Assembly (NCBI GenBank): GCA_951230915.1
Contig: OX579636.1
Span: 8,695,001-8,759,000 of the forward strand
DNA: 64,000 nucleotides
Direction: 5' to 3'
Source: Antitrichia curtipendula
Taxonomy: Eukaryota > Streptophyta > Bryopsida > Hypnales > Leucodontaceae
Within the stretch, counting starts at the first letter, position 1, and each line of letters begins with the position of its first letter. This document shows, piece by piece, positions 23,901 to 35,212 of this stretch. The translations under genes were made by a program, and so were the position numbers. The notes beneath the pieces are model-generated. The model searched no databases. It had not been told where the DNA came from and saw nothing but the letters and a program-made list of their open reading frames with translations.

Positions 23901-25066
23901 GAGGAAACCAAGTTGGAGAAAAATGCGACAAGTTTTGATTGATACCTCAACGGTGGTGTAGTCAAGGAATGCGTGTCGCCAGTGGAGCAAGCTTGGGTCG
24001 CCAATCTCGTCCACCAGCGTTTGTTGAGCGCTCCTCCAGGGGATGGTACAAAACTCTCCAGGCGGGGGTACAGACGTTCTCTCCTTCTCAGGCTGGCCGT
24101 CCTCCCGAATATGCTGCAGAATTTTGGATATTTTGGTGCCATTAGTCATCATTCTGCTGCTTAGCCCTGGTTTGATTCCGTCTAACGCTCTCAACCCTGC
24201 ACATCATCTTCACGAATTGCAACGCTTTGAATTTGCACAAGAAATGTATAGTGCCAATCGTAGATAGGATATGTCATATTTCAGATCTGAGGTCCCTCAT
24301 TCGTGAGCAGATGGGTAGCCATGTCTCGTGAATAATTGAGAATACAGTCTCACCTCTCTACTATAGCTAGGCCATGTCTGGGAAACCCGAATGTAATCAT
24401 CCCTCACAAGATTGAGATGAAGAAACACCGAATCTGTCACTCATATCATGGTGTCACATTAGGAGGCACGACTGTGGAAGCAACCGACGCATTCGAGATG
24501 TAACTCGACGAATTGCAACACTTTGAAACTGCACTAAAATGTACGGAGTATAATGTGTAGTGCAAACCGTAGATATGCCAATGACCCTGCATATTTCAGT
24601 TCTGAGTTCCCTCATTTGTGAGCAGGTGGGTACCAGCGTCTCGTAGACAGATTTTTTATTCAGAGTACAGGCTTACCTCTCTGCTATGTCATGTTCGGGA
24701 AACCCTAACGTAATCAATTCTCACAAGATTGGCTTGAATAATCTGTTAGTCTGACGGTCAGATTCTAGAATGTTTCAGATTCTATGTCAATGGTGTCACA
24801 CCAGAGAGGTGAGATTGTGAAAGCTACCTAGCTAGCTAGGCCTTCAAGAGACGTTCTAAACTTGGACAAGAGCCTTGGAAATGTACCCTCAAAGTTGCAG
24901 TATATATACCGTTGGGGGCCAGGCTGATGGTGGTGCCGTGGTGCTTGCGCACCTTGGGCGCTTTCTCGAAGACATGGCCTTGCAGGCCACGTTCCTGTAA
25001 TCCCAGCGCTAGTGCTAGTCCCCCCAAACCTCCTCCCACTATGGCGATGTCCACCTCCATCGCCAT
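20942..25066 (-). CDS. FAD-dependent monooxygenase (UbiH/salicylate hydroxylase/zeaxanthin epoxidase-like), 8 exons
   Basis: Exons on the minus strand, 5' to 3': 25066-24910, 24196-23946, 23536-23334, 22713-22625, 22555-22491, 22230-21933, 21456-21321 and 21146-20942. All junctions are GT-AG and phase-compatible, giving 467 residues. The class A flavoprotein motifs are present: the dinucleotide-binding GGGLGG at 11-16, the GVDGMQSQVRK 'DG' motif at about 169-179, and the second FAD motif GDAAHGMYPGPGQG at about 353-366 followed by ARTAFEDA. The family uses NAD(P)H and O2 to hydroxylate or epoxidise aromatic or isoprenoid substrates; the substrate cannot be told. ATG 25066 was chosen because the codons just upstream lack an ATG. 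The exon at 22713-22625 joins exon 3 directly in phase. The long introns carry local duplications (see findings). Confidence 0.85.
23657..23710 (-). repeat. Partial duplicate of monooxygenase exon 2 within intron 2
   Basis: This segment repeats the 3' end of exon 2 and its donor region (23941-24000): gatacctcaacgRtgSt, gtagtcaaggRatgc and tgtcgccagtggagcaagct. The copy is truncated after about 55 bp and has no exon function in the model. Confidence 0.75.
24205..24825 (-). repeat. Diverged tandem duplication inside intron 1
   Basis: Two direct copies of about 280-310 bp (about 24211-24485 and about 24511-24824) share cacgaattgcaac or cgacgaattgcaacac, atatttcagWtctgagKtcc, ctcattYgtgagcag, gtctcgtRRa, cttacctctctRctat and gggaaaccc..cgtaatca. 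They lie in the first intron of the monooxygenase. Confidence 0.7.
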
Positions 25067-26220
25067 GGCTCGCCCCGGCACGCAGGAACGTACTTCCTTC
25101 TTTCCTTCCTGCCCGAACGTACAGTACGTCTTTCGAGGGATTCTGTCTCTTATTTGTCCTCCCTCTCTGTCCCAGCTTCCAGCAAGAAGCTCGGATTTGC
25201 TTGCAAAAACGAGACTCGGATAAGTCTAGACACCAGAAATGACGAGTCCAAGCTTACAAACCTATTGCTTGGTACCAATGCAGGGGGAATGGTAATCAAA
25301 ATCCGGACCACCCACCTGGAGAAATAATGGGAGTGGGGAGTGCGCGGTTGCCAGTGTGGACGTGTGGACGTTGCTTTTGGTTAGACTGATCCAGGGATCC
25401 ACGCATTCTTTTGGCAGCGCAGAAAGCAATCTTCGATGGAGGGATGCAGTTTGTTCACATCTCTATAAAGAGATGGAACATGGAAAATGCAACAAAACTT
25501 CAATTATAAAGCAAAAAGAGTTTACATACATCCCCCCAAAGTGATATTGTCTTTACCGTATGTAGCAAATCGGTGATTTCATCCAGTGAAAATAGGGGAA
25601 TATATCGCCTAACTAATATTTCCTCAGAAAAAATTCTATTGCTCTTGAGCAAAACATCACTAAAAAACATTGGATGTACTCATCACATACAACTTCACAG
25701 AGCCGCTTCTAACTCCACATATTTCACCAAGGGTTGCCCCCCTTGAATAATCAAATCAACAAGCCATAACCTCAATTGAGTCCATTTCTAGGTACATGGA
25801 AGCTTCTCATTATATGAAGGGAGGCATGTTCTTTCCAAAACGTGGGATTGCTTTACCCATTGGGAATTCTCAAGATGTCCCCATGAGCCCTCCTTTATTG
25901 TTGGTTTTTGTGTGAACAAATTCGACGTGGTCAAGAGACTGCCAAGAAATAATCTATCGCACGTGGATAGCAACGTTAATGTAAGTTAATTAAAAAAGAA
26001 GAATAATACAAAAAAATTCATTTACAATTCCACCGAGTCAATTCCCCATCTTTCATTTGACCATCTATCTTGAAGAAGTTTATCAATGATGGCTACATGA
26101 AAGAATGAATTCAATGAAATTTCGTGAGATTGAAGGGTGGAAAGGTCGTTTTAATAGTAAAATGCATTGTCCATCATGAATCCTCACAGGCTATGGGATA
26201 ATTTGAAGAGGAGAGCTTGA
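25067..26220. other. Monooxygenase upstream region and spacer
   Basis: The first few hundred bases are of mixed composition and probably hold the promoter of the minus-strand monooxygenase. From about 25550 the sequence is AT-rich repeat: about 25760-25900 resembles 28550-28640, and about 26130-26220 resembles the inverse of 47665-47750. No gene is supported. Confidence 0.5.
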
Positions 26221-27518
26221 CTCATTTAGGCATAGTAGAATAAGTTCTTTCAAAAAAAAATTGACTAAAAAACTTTGGTAAATCAATTTGAGTTTCATCT
26301 CCAAAAATCCGTTTAAGATTTAGAGCCTTAAAGCAAAAGTTATCGACAAAATTCAAAGAGGGTTTAGAAGGGACATTTTTAGTTTACATTTTCAATCATC
26401 TTTTTTGAATTTGTCCATAATTTTTTATTGAAGGCTCTAAATCTTAACATATTTTTGGAGATGAAACTTTCTCAATTGATTTATCAACCTATCTTAACCC
26501 CTCAACGCCCAAGGGGCTCAAAAGTAGCCTCTCATAGTTTGGAAGTCCAATTCAAAGTGATGTAACTTTTGCATCCAATGTCCAAATTCAAAACAACTTG
26601 TTGGGAAAGTTGCGCATACTAGTCTAGTTCATGTGATAAAATTTTCAGACCAATTTAAGATGATTGAGTTTGTGACAGCCATTCAAAGTTCACAGGTTCA
26701 ATTTGATTTCAGCACATTGCATTGTTATGGCTGCAACTTTGGGGGCTTGTATCTCCTTCATCCAATGGTTGTTTTCAATAAAATTTGTTTTATTTTGTTC
26801 CTCTAGACATCTAATTAATGTGGTAAAATTTTCATGGCAAGCCAAGTTGATTTTAATGTTTGGGAGCAATTCGAAGTTCAAAACCCTAACATTTTTTGGT
26901 TAGTGTGAACTTTGGCGGCTTGTTACTTTTTCATACTGTGTCCGTTTACAAATTTTGTTTTTGGGAAAGTTGTGCATACTTGTCTAGTTTGTGTGGCTAA
27001 AATTTTGTATCAATCAAAGAAGTATCGAGTGACTGAGAAGCATTTTAGTAGAAGTAGGTTCAGCCTTAGATGTGTTTTTTGCACCCTTTTTTGCTATTTT
27101 TTTTCACATTTCAAAGTTATTTTACAAACACAATGATTTAATTTAATAAAATGTTTTTCACTAGTGTGTTTATATGTTGATTTCAAACCACTTTCTAGTG
27201 TAAAGTTTTTTCATTTGAGTAGATTTAGAAATCAAATTTCTCCTCCAAATGTGGTTTAAGGAAAATTTCAGCATCTTTTTTCAACACTAAAACATTATAA
27301 TCTTGCAATCTACGTGGTCAAATGGCTCCAGATTTGATCCACTTCATCTACAATATACACACTACAAGATTGTACGGTTGAGATTTTGATACCTTCATGA
27401 CATGTAGACTTATAGGGCTTGAAAAGCAATGATGTTTTTAAGCCCAAAATGGCCATGGGCCTTGAGGGGTTAATGCAAACTTTTCTCAAAAAACTTATTC
27501 TACTATGCCTAAATGAGG
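26221..27518. repeat. Palindromic repeat interrupted by a TTAA element
   Basis: The left terminus CTCATTTAGGCATAGTAGAA is the inverse of the right terminus TTCTACTATGCCTAAATGAG. Within 26221-26493 the sequence folds on itself: a block around atctccaaaaatccgtttaa is repeated inverted near 26445. The element at 26494-27473 has inserted near the right end of the palindrome. A second, uninterrupted copy is at 47299-47620. Confidence 0.8.
26494..27473 (-). mobile_element. TTAA element, CCCCTCACCGCCCAAGG subfamily, 980 bp
   Basis: TTAA lies at 26494-26497 and 27470-27473. The ends are CCCCTCAACGCCCAAGG and CCATGGGCCTTGAGGGG, so the termini have diverged more than those of its relative at 10219-11199. 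The interior is shared with that relative in the opposite orientation. It interrupts the palindromic repeat around it, which proves it inserted later. Confidence 0.85.
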
Positions 27519-27862
27519 TCTAAAATTTCACTTTGAACAAAATTACCACTTTCAAGTTAAATATAAGTGCTTGAGGTCCTACTAATCCTAATTTATGCAT
27601 CCCACATGGGTTGTTTTACCTACTACCACCCTACTTATATAAAGAGCTTGTCTTTTCTACTTAACACACTCTTTGAAAGGGACTTTTAAGCTATATTTTA
27701 TGGTTGTTAAATTTGAATGTAAAGTTGATTTTTGATAAGTAATACTTTAAAGTGTCAAACCTTAATTAACTGGTGGTTTAGGAGCACCTTGGCAAACTTG
27801 GTCCACCAACCTACCAATCATCAACATTCTTCAAACAAGTTTCTGAGCTTTCCACAAAGAAT
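27519..27862. repeat. Repeat with TATA-like block, related to 47160-47260
   Basis: The stretch cccacatgggttgttttacc followed by tactaccaccctacttatat and aaa is matched in inverse orientation at 47160-47230 and, diverged, at 29936-30005. The arrangement resembles a retroelement promoter region, but no long terminal repeat boundaries or primer binding site were found. Confidence 0.5.
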
Positions 27863-28337
27863 CTAAGGTAAAACAGCCCATTACGGACCAAATGGGGAGT
27901 TTGCCCACTTGTCATTTCTTAAATTTTCTTCTTTTTTTCCCAGAGAAAGTCAAGTGAAAGAAATGATGAGAGCATTGAAACTATATTTTTTTGACAAAGT
28001 GTGAATTTGTTATGAATTTATGAAGTTTTAGCCCACCACGGCCTAAGAGAGTCTATAGACTATTCCAAAACCAACCAAAATTGATCCATAACGCTCATCT
28101 TACTCATCTATAGCAGTCACAATATTTTCTAACATAGAAGACATGAAAAAGACACTTCCTACAATGAACTAACACTAAAAAACTGAAAGTTCCTATTGTA
28201 GTCATTAATCACTCCATTCTAGTTAGCTAAGACATTGAATGTGGCCCAAATCTCAATCACTAAAAGAAAACCGCAATGGGGTCATTCTTAGGAGTCTGTA
28301 ACAGATAAAAGGTCCGTAATGGGCTGTTTTACCTTAG
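27863..28337. mobile_element. MITE with 27-bp perfect terminal inverted repeats
   Basis: The 27 bases at 27863-27889 (CTAAGGTAAAACAGCCCATT plus 7 more) are the exact inverse of 28311-28337. The interior of 475 bp in total has no coding potential. A diverged relative is at 32508-33005. Perfect termini indicate a comparatively recent copy. Confidence 0.85.
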
Positions 28338-28498
28338 TAAGTGGGAACTTTAGGAAAATTTGAGGAGAGCAAGGATGGAAACTAGGTTGCAATGGTCTTC
28401 TAGAGGCCTTAGATCTCCTTTTGGTTAAGATTGATCTCTTTCTAAACCCTTGATTGAGTATCATTGACCAAGATCTAACCATCCAACATTGAGGCTAT

Positions 28499-29093
28499 GG
28501 ACTAGGTAATGCAAAAGCAGAGCCTCATTATGAAAAATAATGTAATGAGTCTATAACCTCAGTGGAGCCCATTTCTAGGCAAATGAGAGTCTCTCATTAC
28601 GTAAATGGAGGCTTGTTTTTTTCCATAATATAGAGGTTGTTTTACCATTATGATGCCCTTCTCTCTAAATCATTGATTGAGCAAGTTGACCAAGACAAGG
28701 TGATATTTGTTATATTAAGGCTTTTCGCAATCTCATTTTTATCCTCGGCTCAAGGATAAACTGCTTTATCTCTTTACTAGTATTTTTTTATAAATAAATA
28801 ACAACATCAACTTTTAAAATTTCATTATAGAATCACTATTTTAGTATCATTTATTTTGGATTTCAATTACTATTTTTTTAATGAATTTTCTAGTAACTAG
28901 CATTTTGTCTCAAAATCTGCAAAAAGTCTCAATATAATGAATATGGCCTTAACAGATTGAACCATTCAACATTGAGGTTATATCTAGTAATGTAAAAATA
29001 AAGTTTTATTCTAAGAAATAATAGCCCTTGCCTCTTATGAGGTTCAATACATTATTTCTCATAATGAGGCTCTGCTTTTGCATTACCTAATCC
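28499..29093. repeat. Inverted-repeat element enclosing a second MITE
   Basis: A segment beginning GGACTAGGTAATGCAAAAGC at 28499 is matched in inverse orientation at 29045-29093 for about 45 bp with only a few differences. Between the arms lies the 254-bp MITE at 28697-28950. A diverged direct repeat of the left arm (tgaggttatatctagtaatg) also occurs just right of that MITE. Confidence 0.7.
28697..28950 (+). mobile_element. AAGG...CCTT MITE, 254 bp
   Basis: The ends are AAGGTGATATTTGTTATATT and AATATAATGAATATGGCCTT, an imperfect inverted pair of more than 25 bp. It is nearly the same length as, and in opposite orientation to, the copy at 30130-30384. The interior is shared: ctttactagtatttttt and ttttctagtaactag. 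Confidence 0.8.
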
Positions 29094-29283
29094 TTAATTT
29101 CACATTTACATTTTGAAAAGTGCAACTTCTTGTCTTCTATCCTTAGAACATACTCAATCACAAACTAAAATATAACAACTTAACACAAGTATTGGGCTGA
29201 GCCTTGCGAAGAGACTGAGAACAATTGTGGCTTTCTTGCCTCTCCTTTTGATCAAACATCACCCAAAAGTGAACCATAACCTC

Positions 29284-30727
29284 CACTATAAGAAATCCCC
29301 ATTTTTTTGGACGTTAGCAGCAAACACACATGTTTTTTAAAACAAGAGCACAAAGATGGAATTGCAACTACTAAAAGCAGAATTGAGTTGGATGTTTCAA
29401 AGCATGCTCAAATGTCATGGGTGAAAGGAATCAATGTTTTGTGCGACGGTGATGTTCTGGAAGACATCAAAAAAAACACAATTGCATTTTATACAACATC
29501 CAAGACAACATAAAAATGCCATGTTGGCAAGGGTTTTTGGTTTAATTTTGGGTAAGTTAGTGAAAGCTATTATGGGTTGAGTTAAGACCCTAACCAAATG
29601 AGAAAATATAGGGGAAAGGTAGTCACATGGCATGTTTAAAAAAAAATTAATAATTAAAAATAATAATAATAATAAAAAAATAATAATAATTTTAAAATGG
29701 TACTTGACCTGGCATTTGAATGACATGGCATACAACAAGTATGCCACTTCAACACACTTTGATGCCTTCTGAGAATTTGAATAGTAATTTTTTAGACATT
29801 AACTAAGACATCAACTAAGGTACTAACTTAAATATCCAAATATTTTTTGCCATATCATCTTAAACATCAATTGACATGTTCAAATATTCTTTGCGACGTC
29901 AACTTTGTAAAATTCAAAAAATTCACATATCCCATATGGTTTGTCTTCCCTCCTACCACTCCACTTGTATAAATAGTTTGTTTTTCATGTCAATATACAT
30001 ATAATAAGTGTCTTTTCAAGCCATGCAACATAAATAAAAAATATGATGTATTATGTATGATGTACAATGTATGGCATATTTTTTATGATATAGAATGTAT
30101 TGTGTATGATGTATAATATATGACATATTAAGGCCATATTCGTTATATTGAGACTTTTTGCAGATTTTGAGACAGAGTGCTAGTTACTAGAAAATTCATT
30201 AAAAAAAATAGTAATTGAAACCAAAAATAAATAATGCTAAAATAGTGATTCTGTAATGAAATTCTAAAAATTGGTGTCGTTACTTATTTGTTAAAAAATA
30301 CTAGTAAAGAGATAAAGTGGTTTATCTTTGAGTCAAAGATAAAAATGAGACTGCGAAAAGCCTCAATATAACAAATATCACCTTTATTGTGTATATTATA
30401 TTGTGTATGGTGTATATCAAAGTTGATGTCACAAAATGTATAGACATTGAAGCTAACGTCTCAAAAAATGTCTTGACGTTTAAGTTGATGTCGCTAAAAG
30501 CAGGATTATAAAAGCTTGATGTTTAAGTTGACGTTGTTGAAAATAATATTAATCTTCTCTAACAGCGTGACATTAACTACTACATCATCTTTGGGTCAGG
30601 TGAAAAAAATCCTATGTGGCAATGCTCGCCCACATGGCATTTATGTGCTGGTGACGTGGTTATTGTTAGAAAAAACGCATTTGCATGTTTTTTAGCTTGT
30701 TCAAAAAAACGCAAGTTTCTTATAGTG
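29284..30727. mobile_element. Non-autonomous CACTA (En/Spm) element, 1444 bp
   Basis: The ends CACTATAAGAAA and TTTCTTATAGTG are inverted. The 3-bp flanks CTC (29281-29283) and CTC (30728-30730) form the duplication expected for the CACTA superfamily. A block near 29500-29640 (caacataaaaatgccatgtt, ggcaagg) is shared with the CACTA end at 60430. It contains an A/T-rich AAT repeat, a tatgatgta tandem tract and a nested MITE. No transposase is encoded. Confidence 0.88.
30130..30384 (-). mobile_element. AAGG...CCTT MITE nested in the CACTA element, 255 bp
   Basis: The ends are AAGGCCATATTCGTTATATT and AATATAACAAATATCACCTT. It is flanked on both sides by TATT (30126-30129 and 30385-30388), a possible 4-bp target duplication, although the surrounding tract is itself rich in such words. 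It sits inside a tatgatgta-type tandem repeat. Confidence 0.8.
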
Positions 30728-31714
30728 CTCTTAAACTCATGTGCAACCAAAAAATGGCTTAGCTAATGACTGAGAAAAATGATAGAAACAAAGAATGCAC
30801 CTATTCAATTACAAATCTAATTATCTTTTGTTCACTACCATGATAATAGGTCTCATACTTCCAAGGTTAAAATAATCTTTACCAAGCATAATTTCTATCA
30901 AGGATACTAGTGTAAAAAACTCCATGGTAGTTGTAAAAAGGTGAAGTAATTGCAAAAGTCAATCCAACAAAGAATCTTGCCAATAACAAGCTTTGCAACA
31001 AGCTCTTCAAACATCCTTAAAGTATCAGTCTTAAGAATGAAGATGACCACTCCACAAACTTCTAGGGTTTGATACCAATTACATTGGGACCTCAAATTAA
31101 TTCCTTGAAAGAGCCCCACATGCCTAGTACTATAGCTATTGTCCATTAGTGGTGGTTTTATTGAAGAAGTTCTTAGGAGTCTTCAACATAACTAATAAAC
31201 TTAAGGTGAACACAACAATATTAGAAAAATGTGACATTGTTTTTTAATAAGATTTGGATCCCAATGGATTCATTATTCAACTTGATACATTTTTGACATC
31301 AATATCATTCTTCAAGTTGACTAAAAGAAGAGTTTTAGAAAGCCCATAGTACTAGTGGTTTGCAAATGCTTGTATTGATAGTGTCAATGTGTTCCCATAG
31401 AAGAAAATCCAACACTTTCTGAGACCGACCACTACAAATTCTTTCCTAAAACATATTTCTACTATTCATAAGAGTCTATAGTCAATTTAGAAACATCTAT
31501 TTTGAGCACTTTAAAAACATGTAGTTTATTTACTTATCGCCATAGTGTCCAAAAAATGCATTCAAAAAGAATCTAAAATTCCCCTTTGACTACCAACAAG
31601 ATCCTACAAAAAATTCAATATAATAATGGAAACCATGTTGAATTGCATATTTGTGCGATTTTAGGTGTAGTTATCCTTACCCTTATTTATAGCGAGGGGC
31701 TTGGAATCTATACC

Positions 31715-31960
31715 TTAAAACAAATGAGGTTGTTTGTTTTGTTTGTTTGTTATAGTGAGATCTTGTGGACCATGCGTCCCCCAATTGCATTCTTGGTACT
31801 ATCAAAAAGCCCTCAGTGAGGAGGGGAGTATGGACTTTGTTTTGTGGCATTCCAACTCACAGAAGAAAAGATATTGAATTTCAAAGTTTTTATTTATGAA
31901 TAAAAAAATAAAAAAATAACGTTTTACTTTTATTTTAGCTGTGTGCAACGGTACAGATTG
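31715..31960 (+). repeat. Dispersed repeat, plus copy of 9048-9236
   Basis: It shares a gtttgttttgtttgtttgtt tract, agtgagatct, actatcaaaaagc and gaggaggggag with the minus-strand copy at 9048-9236, and both continue into a gaatttcaaa/attttacttttattttRg region. The family is unknown. Confidence 0.65.
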
Positions 31961-32301
31961 CACTAGTTATATCTTCAGTTTGCTGAGTAGATGCAGTATA
32001 GTACAAGAACTGATAGGGAGTGTGTGCTCTGTCAGCAGTAAATGGAGTCACAGAGCTCATATGTGACACTGACGCAAGTTTGGTGCAAGTCAATTTCTAT
32101 GAAGTAAATGATTTCCAGGAGGACTGACACAATTTATCAGAGTGGCAAGTTTTGTACCTTCGGCATCAATGTTGTCCATGGTCATGGTTTGATTGGAATT
32201 GCCCATCTACCTTATTCAATTTGAAAGAGCTACCGGTAGGTGGAAGCTCGTCCTCTCATATTGATTAGAGACCTAACCCAAGAAGAGAGTAAAGACAGAG
32301 C

Positions 32302-32503
32302 ACTACAAGAGAATGGGGTGTTTTAAGTAGTGTCATAGACATCACGTCTTTTAAGTAATGTTTTTTAAGTAAGGTTTTAAGTAAAATTTTACTAAAAAGA
32401 CTGTCTTTTTAGTAAAATTTTACTTAAAACCTTACTTAAAAAACCTTACTTAAAAGACGTGATGTCTAGGACACTACTTAAAACACCCCTTTCTCTTGTA
32501 GTG
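32302..32503. mobile_element. Foldback CACTA MITE, 202 bp
   Basis: The ends CACTACAAGAGAA and TTCTCTTGTAGTG are classic CACTA termini, flanked by GAG at 32299-32301 and GAG at 32504-32506. Almost the whole element is one inverted repeat: the left arm ends gtaaaattttactaaaaaga and the right arm begins tctttttagtaaaatttta. It has no coding capacity. Transcription through it would give a near-perfect hairpin RNA. Confidence 0.92.
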
Positions 32504-32507
32504 GAGT

Positions 32508-33005
32508 TAAGGTAAAACAACCCATTGTGGTCAAAATTAGGAGTTTGGCCTCATGCTGTTTTTCAAATTTTTCAATTCCCCCCCTCCCCCCCCCCCCCCC
32601 ACACACATAAAGACAAGTGTTAGAAACAATGAGAGCAATTGAAATAATATTTTTTCAACAAAATATGAATTTGCTATGAATTTTTGAAGTGTGCAATGCA
32701 TCATGGTCCAAAAGAGTCTTTAGATTGCCCCAAAATCAACAAAATCTAAATCCATAATGCTCATTTTACTCACCTAAATCAATCACAATATTTTCTAACA
32801 TGGAAGGCCTAAAAGTCAATTCTTACAATGAATTGACACTAAAAAGTTGAAAGTTCATAATGAAGTCACTAATCACTCCATTATTGTCATGTAACACATG
32901 GATTGTGGCCCAAATCTCCCATATTGAAAAAAACACAAATGGGGTCATTCCCTAGGTATCTACTATGGAGGGACTTGATGACTGCAATGGGTTGTTCTAC
33001 CTCAG
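32508..33005. mobile_element. TAAGGTAAAACAACCCATT-ended MITE, 498 bp
   Basis: The left end TAAGGTAAAACAACCCATTG matches the inverse of the right end (CTGAGGTAGAACAACCCATT). The interior parallels 27863-28337, for example aatttgctatgaattt and ctaatcactccatt. A run of about 17 C residues lies at 32577-32600. It directly abuts the GAG duplication of the neighbouring foldback element. Confidence 0.75.
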
Positions 33006-35212
33006 TATCATGTATTATTCTTTGTCATCATTTGTTTGGAATTGATTCTTCAATTACAATGACAAATAAAATTGAGTATCTAGGTTTAAAACTTTTTCAT
33101 TCTTAAAACAAACATACCATTAGCATCAATGGGCAAAGTCCAGAAGTAGATATACTAAAGTTGTAACACATTACTATGAAAGATTGAAGAAAAAATTAGT
33201 TGTAATGTGACAATATAGAAATCCCAAAAGTCACTCTAAAAGTCAACTAAAGAAATTCCAACCTAAAAATAATCATTGAAATAATCACAACAAAGACTAC
33301 TTGAAAAAAAGAGCCTAAAATATCAATCGTAGCTTCTTTTGCAGTTATATAGAAGACATAAAGACAGTTTGAGCTTTTACTATACAAATAGTCATACCAT
33401 ATGAAGAAATCCAAATGATAGAAAAAGAGCCAATTTCAAATTGACAGTACTAATGAATATTGAATCCTTGGTTAAAGCATAGGATCCTTCTTGCATTGAT
33501 TGGAAGTTTGCAATGTATTTAGTCATGATTGAGATTCACATTTCAACGTGGCCAATGGATGTTAAGGATTTGCATATCAAAGCTCCGATGTCTCTTCTTT
33601 GCTCTTTGTAGTTTTTTATTGTCCACATTTTACTTCTTTTTTGAAATTTTCGCTTCCACACTTGCTAAGTTGATCCATTTCTTAATGTTTTATTCCAATG
33701 CATGCAAAGATTGGAGTTCTTTCAATTTTGCAACTTACTAAGCAATCCTAACTTAGTTGTTTAGGTTTAGATGAAGGCAAAGATCCTTCTTGCATTGGGT
33801 GAGATTTCTCTACGTATTCATAGTTTGAATATACATGCACAATTTGGTCAATGGCTGAAAAATGTCTATATTTGAAGCTCTAAAATAGCCTTCTTACTCC
33901 ATGTGGTTTCTGATTGTCAAAACTTTATTTTGATTTTTTTGAAATTTCCTCTTTCCTTGTTGCGCAAGGCCATTTGTTAATGTTTTCCTCTTTATAGTCA
34001 TCAATTTTATTTGAGTCGAACAATTTAGAGCAAAGTGTTGAGTTGAAGACCATTGTGAAGCATAATTTTCCTGTCAATCTTTAGTTCCAACAACCAAGTC
34101 CTTCATATCAACACATGTACTCTAAAATTGATACCTTGTCCACCTCATCTAGGTATCTTTCTCCACCTCAATATTTACCACTATTAATTATCTTAAGGCA
34201 ATGGATACCCACATTATCCACAAAGTGTTGAAAGGAGGTGGTTAATATAGCCTTCTCTTTCAAAGGGGCACCAATTGCTTTTGCAACCCTACCAAGTTTT
34301 ATCCAATTTTACAATCTTTGTTTTCAAAAATGCAACCAACTTTTTGACAATTCCATCTGGGTAACTAAGTTAGGAACTAGCCGCCAGTTTTTCTATTTAA
34401 TCTATTTTGGGGGGGCTCTCAATGTTTGACTAACACCGGTATTTGAACAGGTTGATAATTTATCAAAAATCTGGTGGTTGCACTCAATCAAACATTGCAA
34501 CCTTTTTTTGCTTTTGTCTAATTGCAAAAATTTATGGCTTCTGTCACGCATAACTTTCAGGTCATCCGGCTACTTCGTTGTGATAGTTCCCACAATTATC
34601 TCAAAAGAGTCATTTGCAAAAACGTCAAAACAGCACTTCAATTGGGGGGTAAATGGCCTTGGACATTTAGGAGTTGCCTATGTGGTGAGCCTTCGACAAC
34701 ATTCGCAACATGAATTAGCATACACAACGGCATTCAAAGATAAAACAAAATCTGTGAACCTTCAGTCCAAAATCTGTGAGCCCTCATCATATACAGAAGT
34801 CGGCTCTTGGCTATGGAGCGCTTTGATCCAAGATTACTCTCAAACACAAAATTATAGTGAGAAATTTGGGACGTATAAACAGGTGATTGTCAAATTAACT
34901 GCACCAGGCTACTGACTGCGAATGCATAATACAAGTCATTCAAGGAGAGCAACTAGAGCGCAAAATGCATGAGTGTCAGAGTGAGTACTTCTGCTCCACA
35001 AGTGGAGGCAACTTAGAAACACAATTTGAAATACTCTACCAGGGGCCGGGGCCTGGTAAAAGTTTCCGCGGCTCAAGATCACGGAGGGTCAGATTAGGAA
35101 ACAAGAGACTAAGCAAAAATTGCAAACTCCGAGAACTCCTTTCGTACCTTCTGATAAATGACTAAAAACGGAACGAATTTAGCTATTATTCATGTGCTGT
35201 TATCAAACTCAA
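33006..35212. other. Gene-free region between MITEs and BAHD gene
   Basis: AT-rich with two loosely repeated blocks (about 33470-33730 and 33770-34010 share gatccttcttgcattg, ttgcatatcaaagct-like, ctccatgtggttt-like and cttaatgtttt words), suggesting a diverged tandem duplication. A ggccttggacatttaggagtt motif at about 34655 resembles the right end of a TTAA element, but no left partner was found. A 145-codon frame at 34478-34915 is not supported as a gene. Confidence 0.5.

Noticed and set aside
34478..34915. 145-codon plus-strand frame
   Set aside because: The composition is that of repeat DNA, a TTAA-element-like end lies inside it, and no domain is visible.
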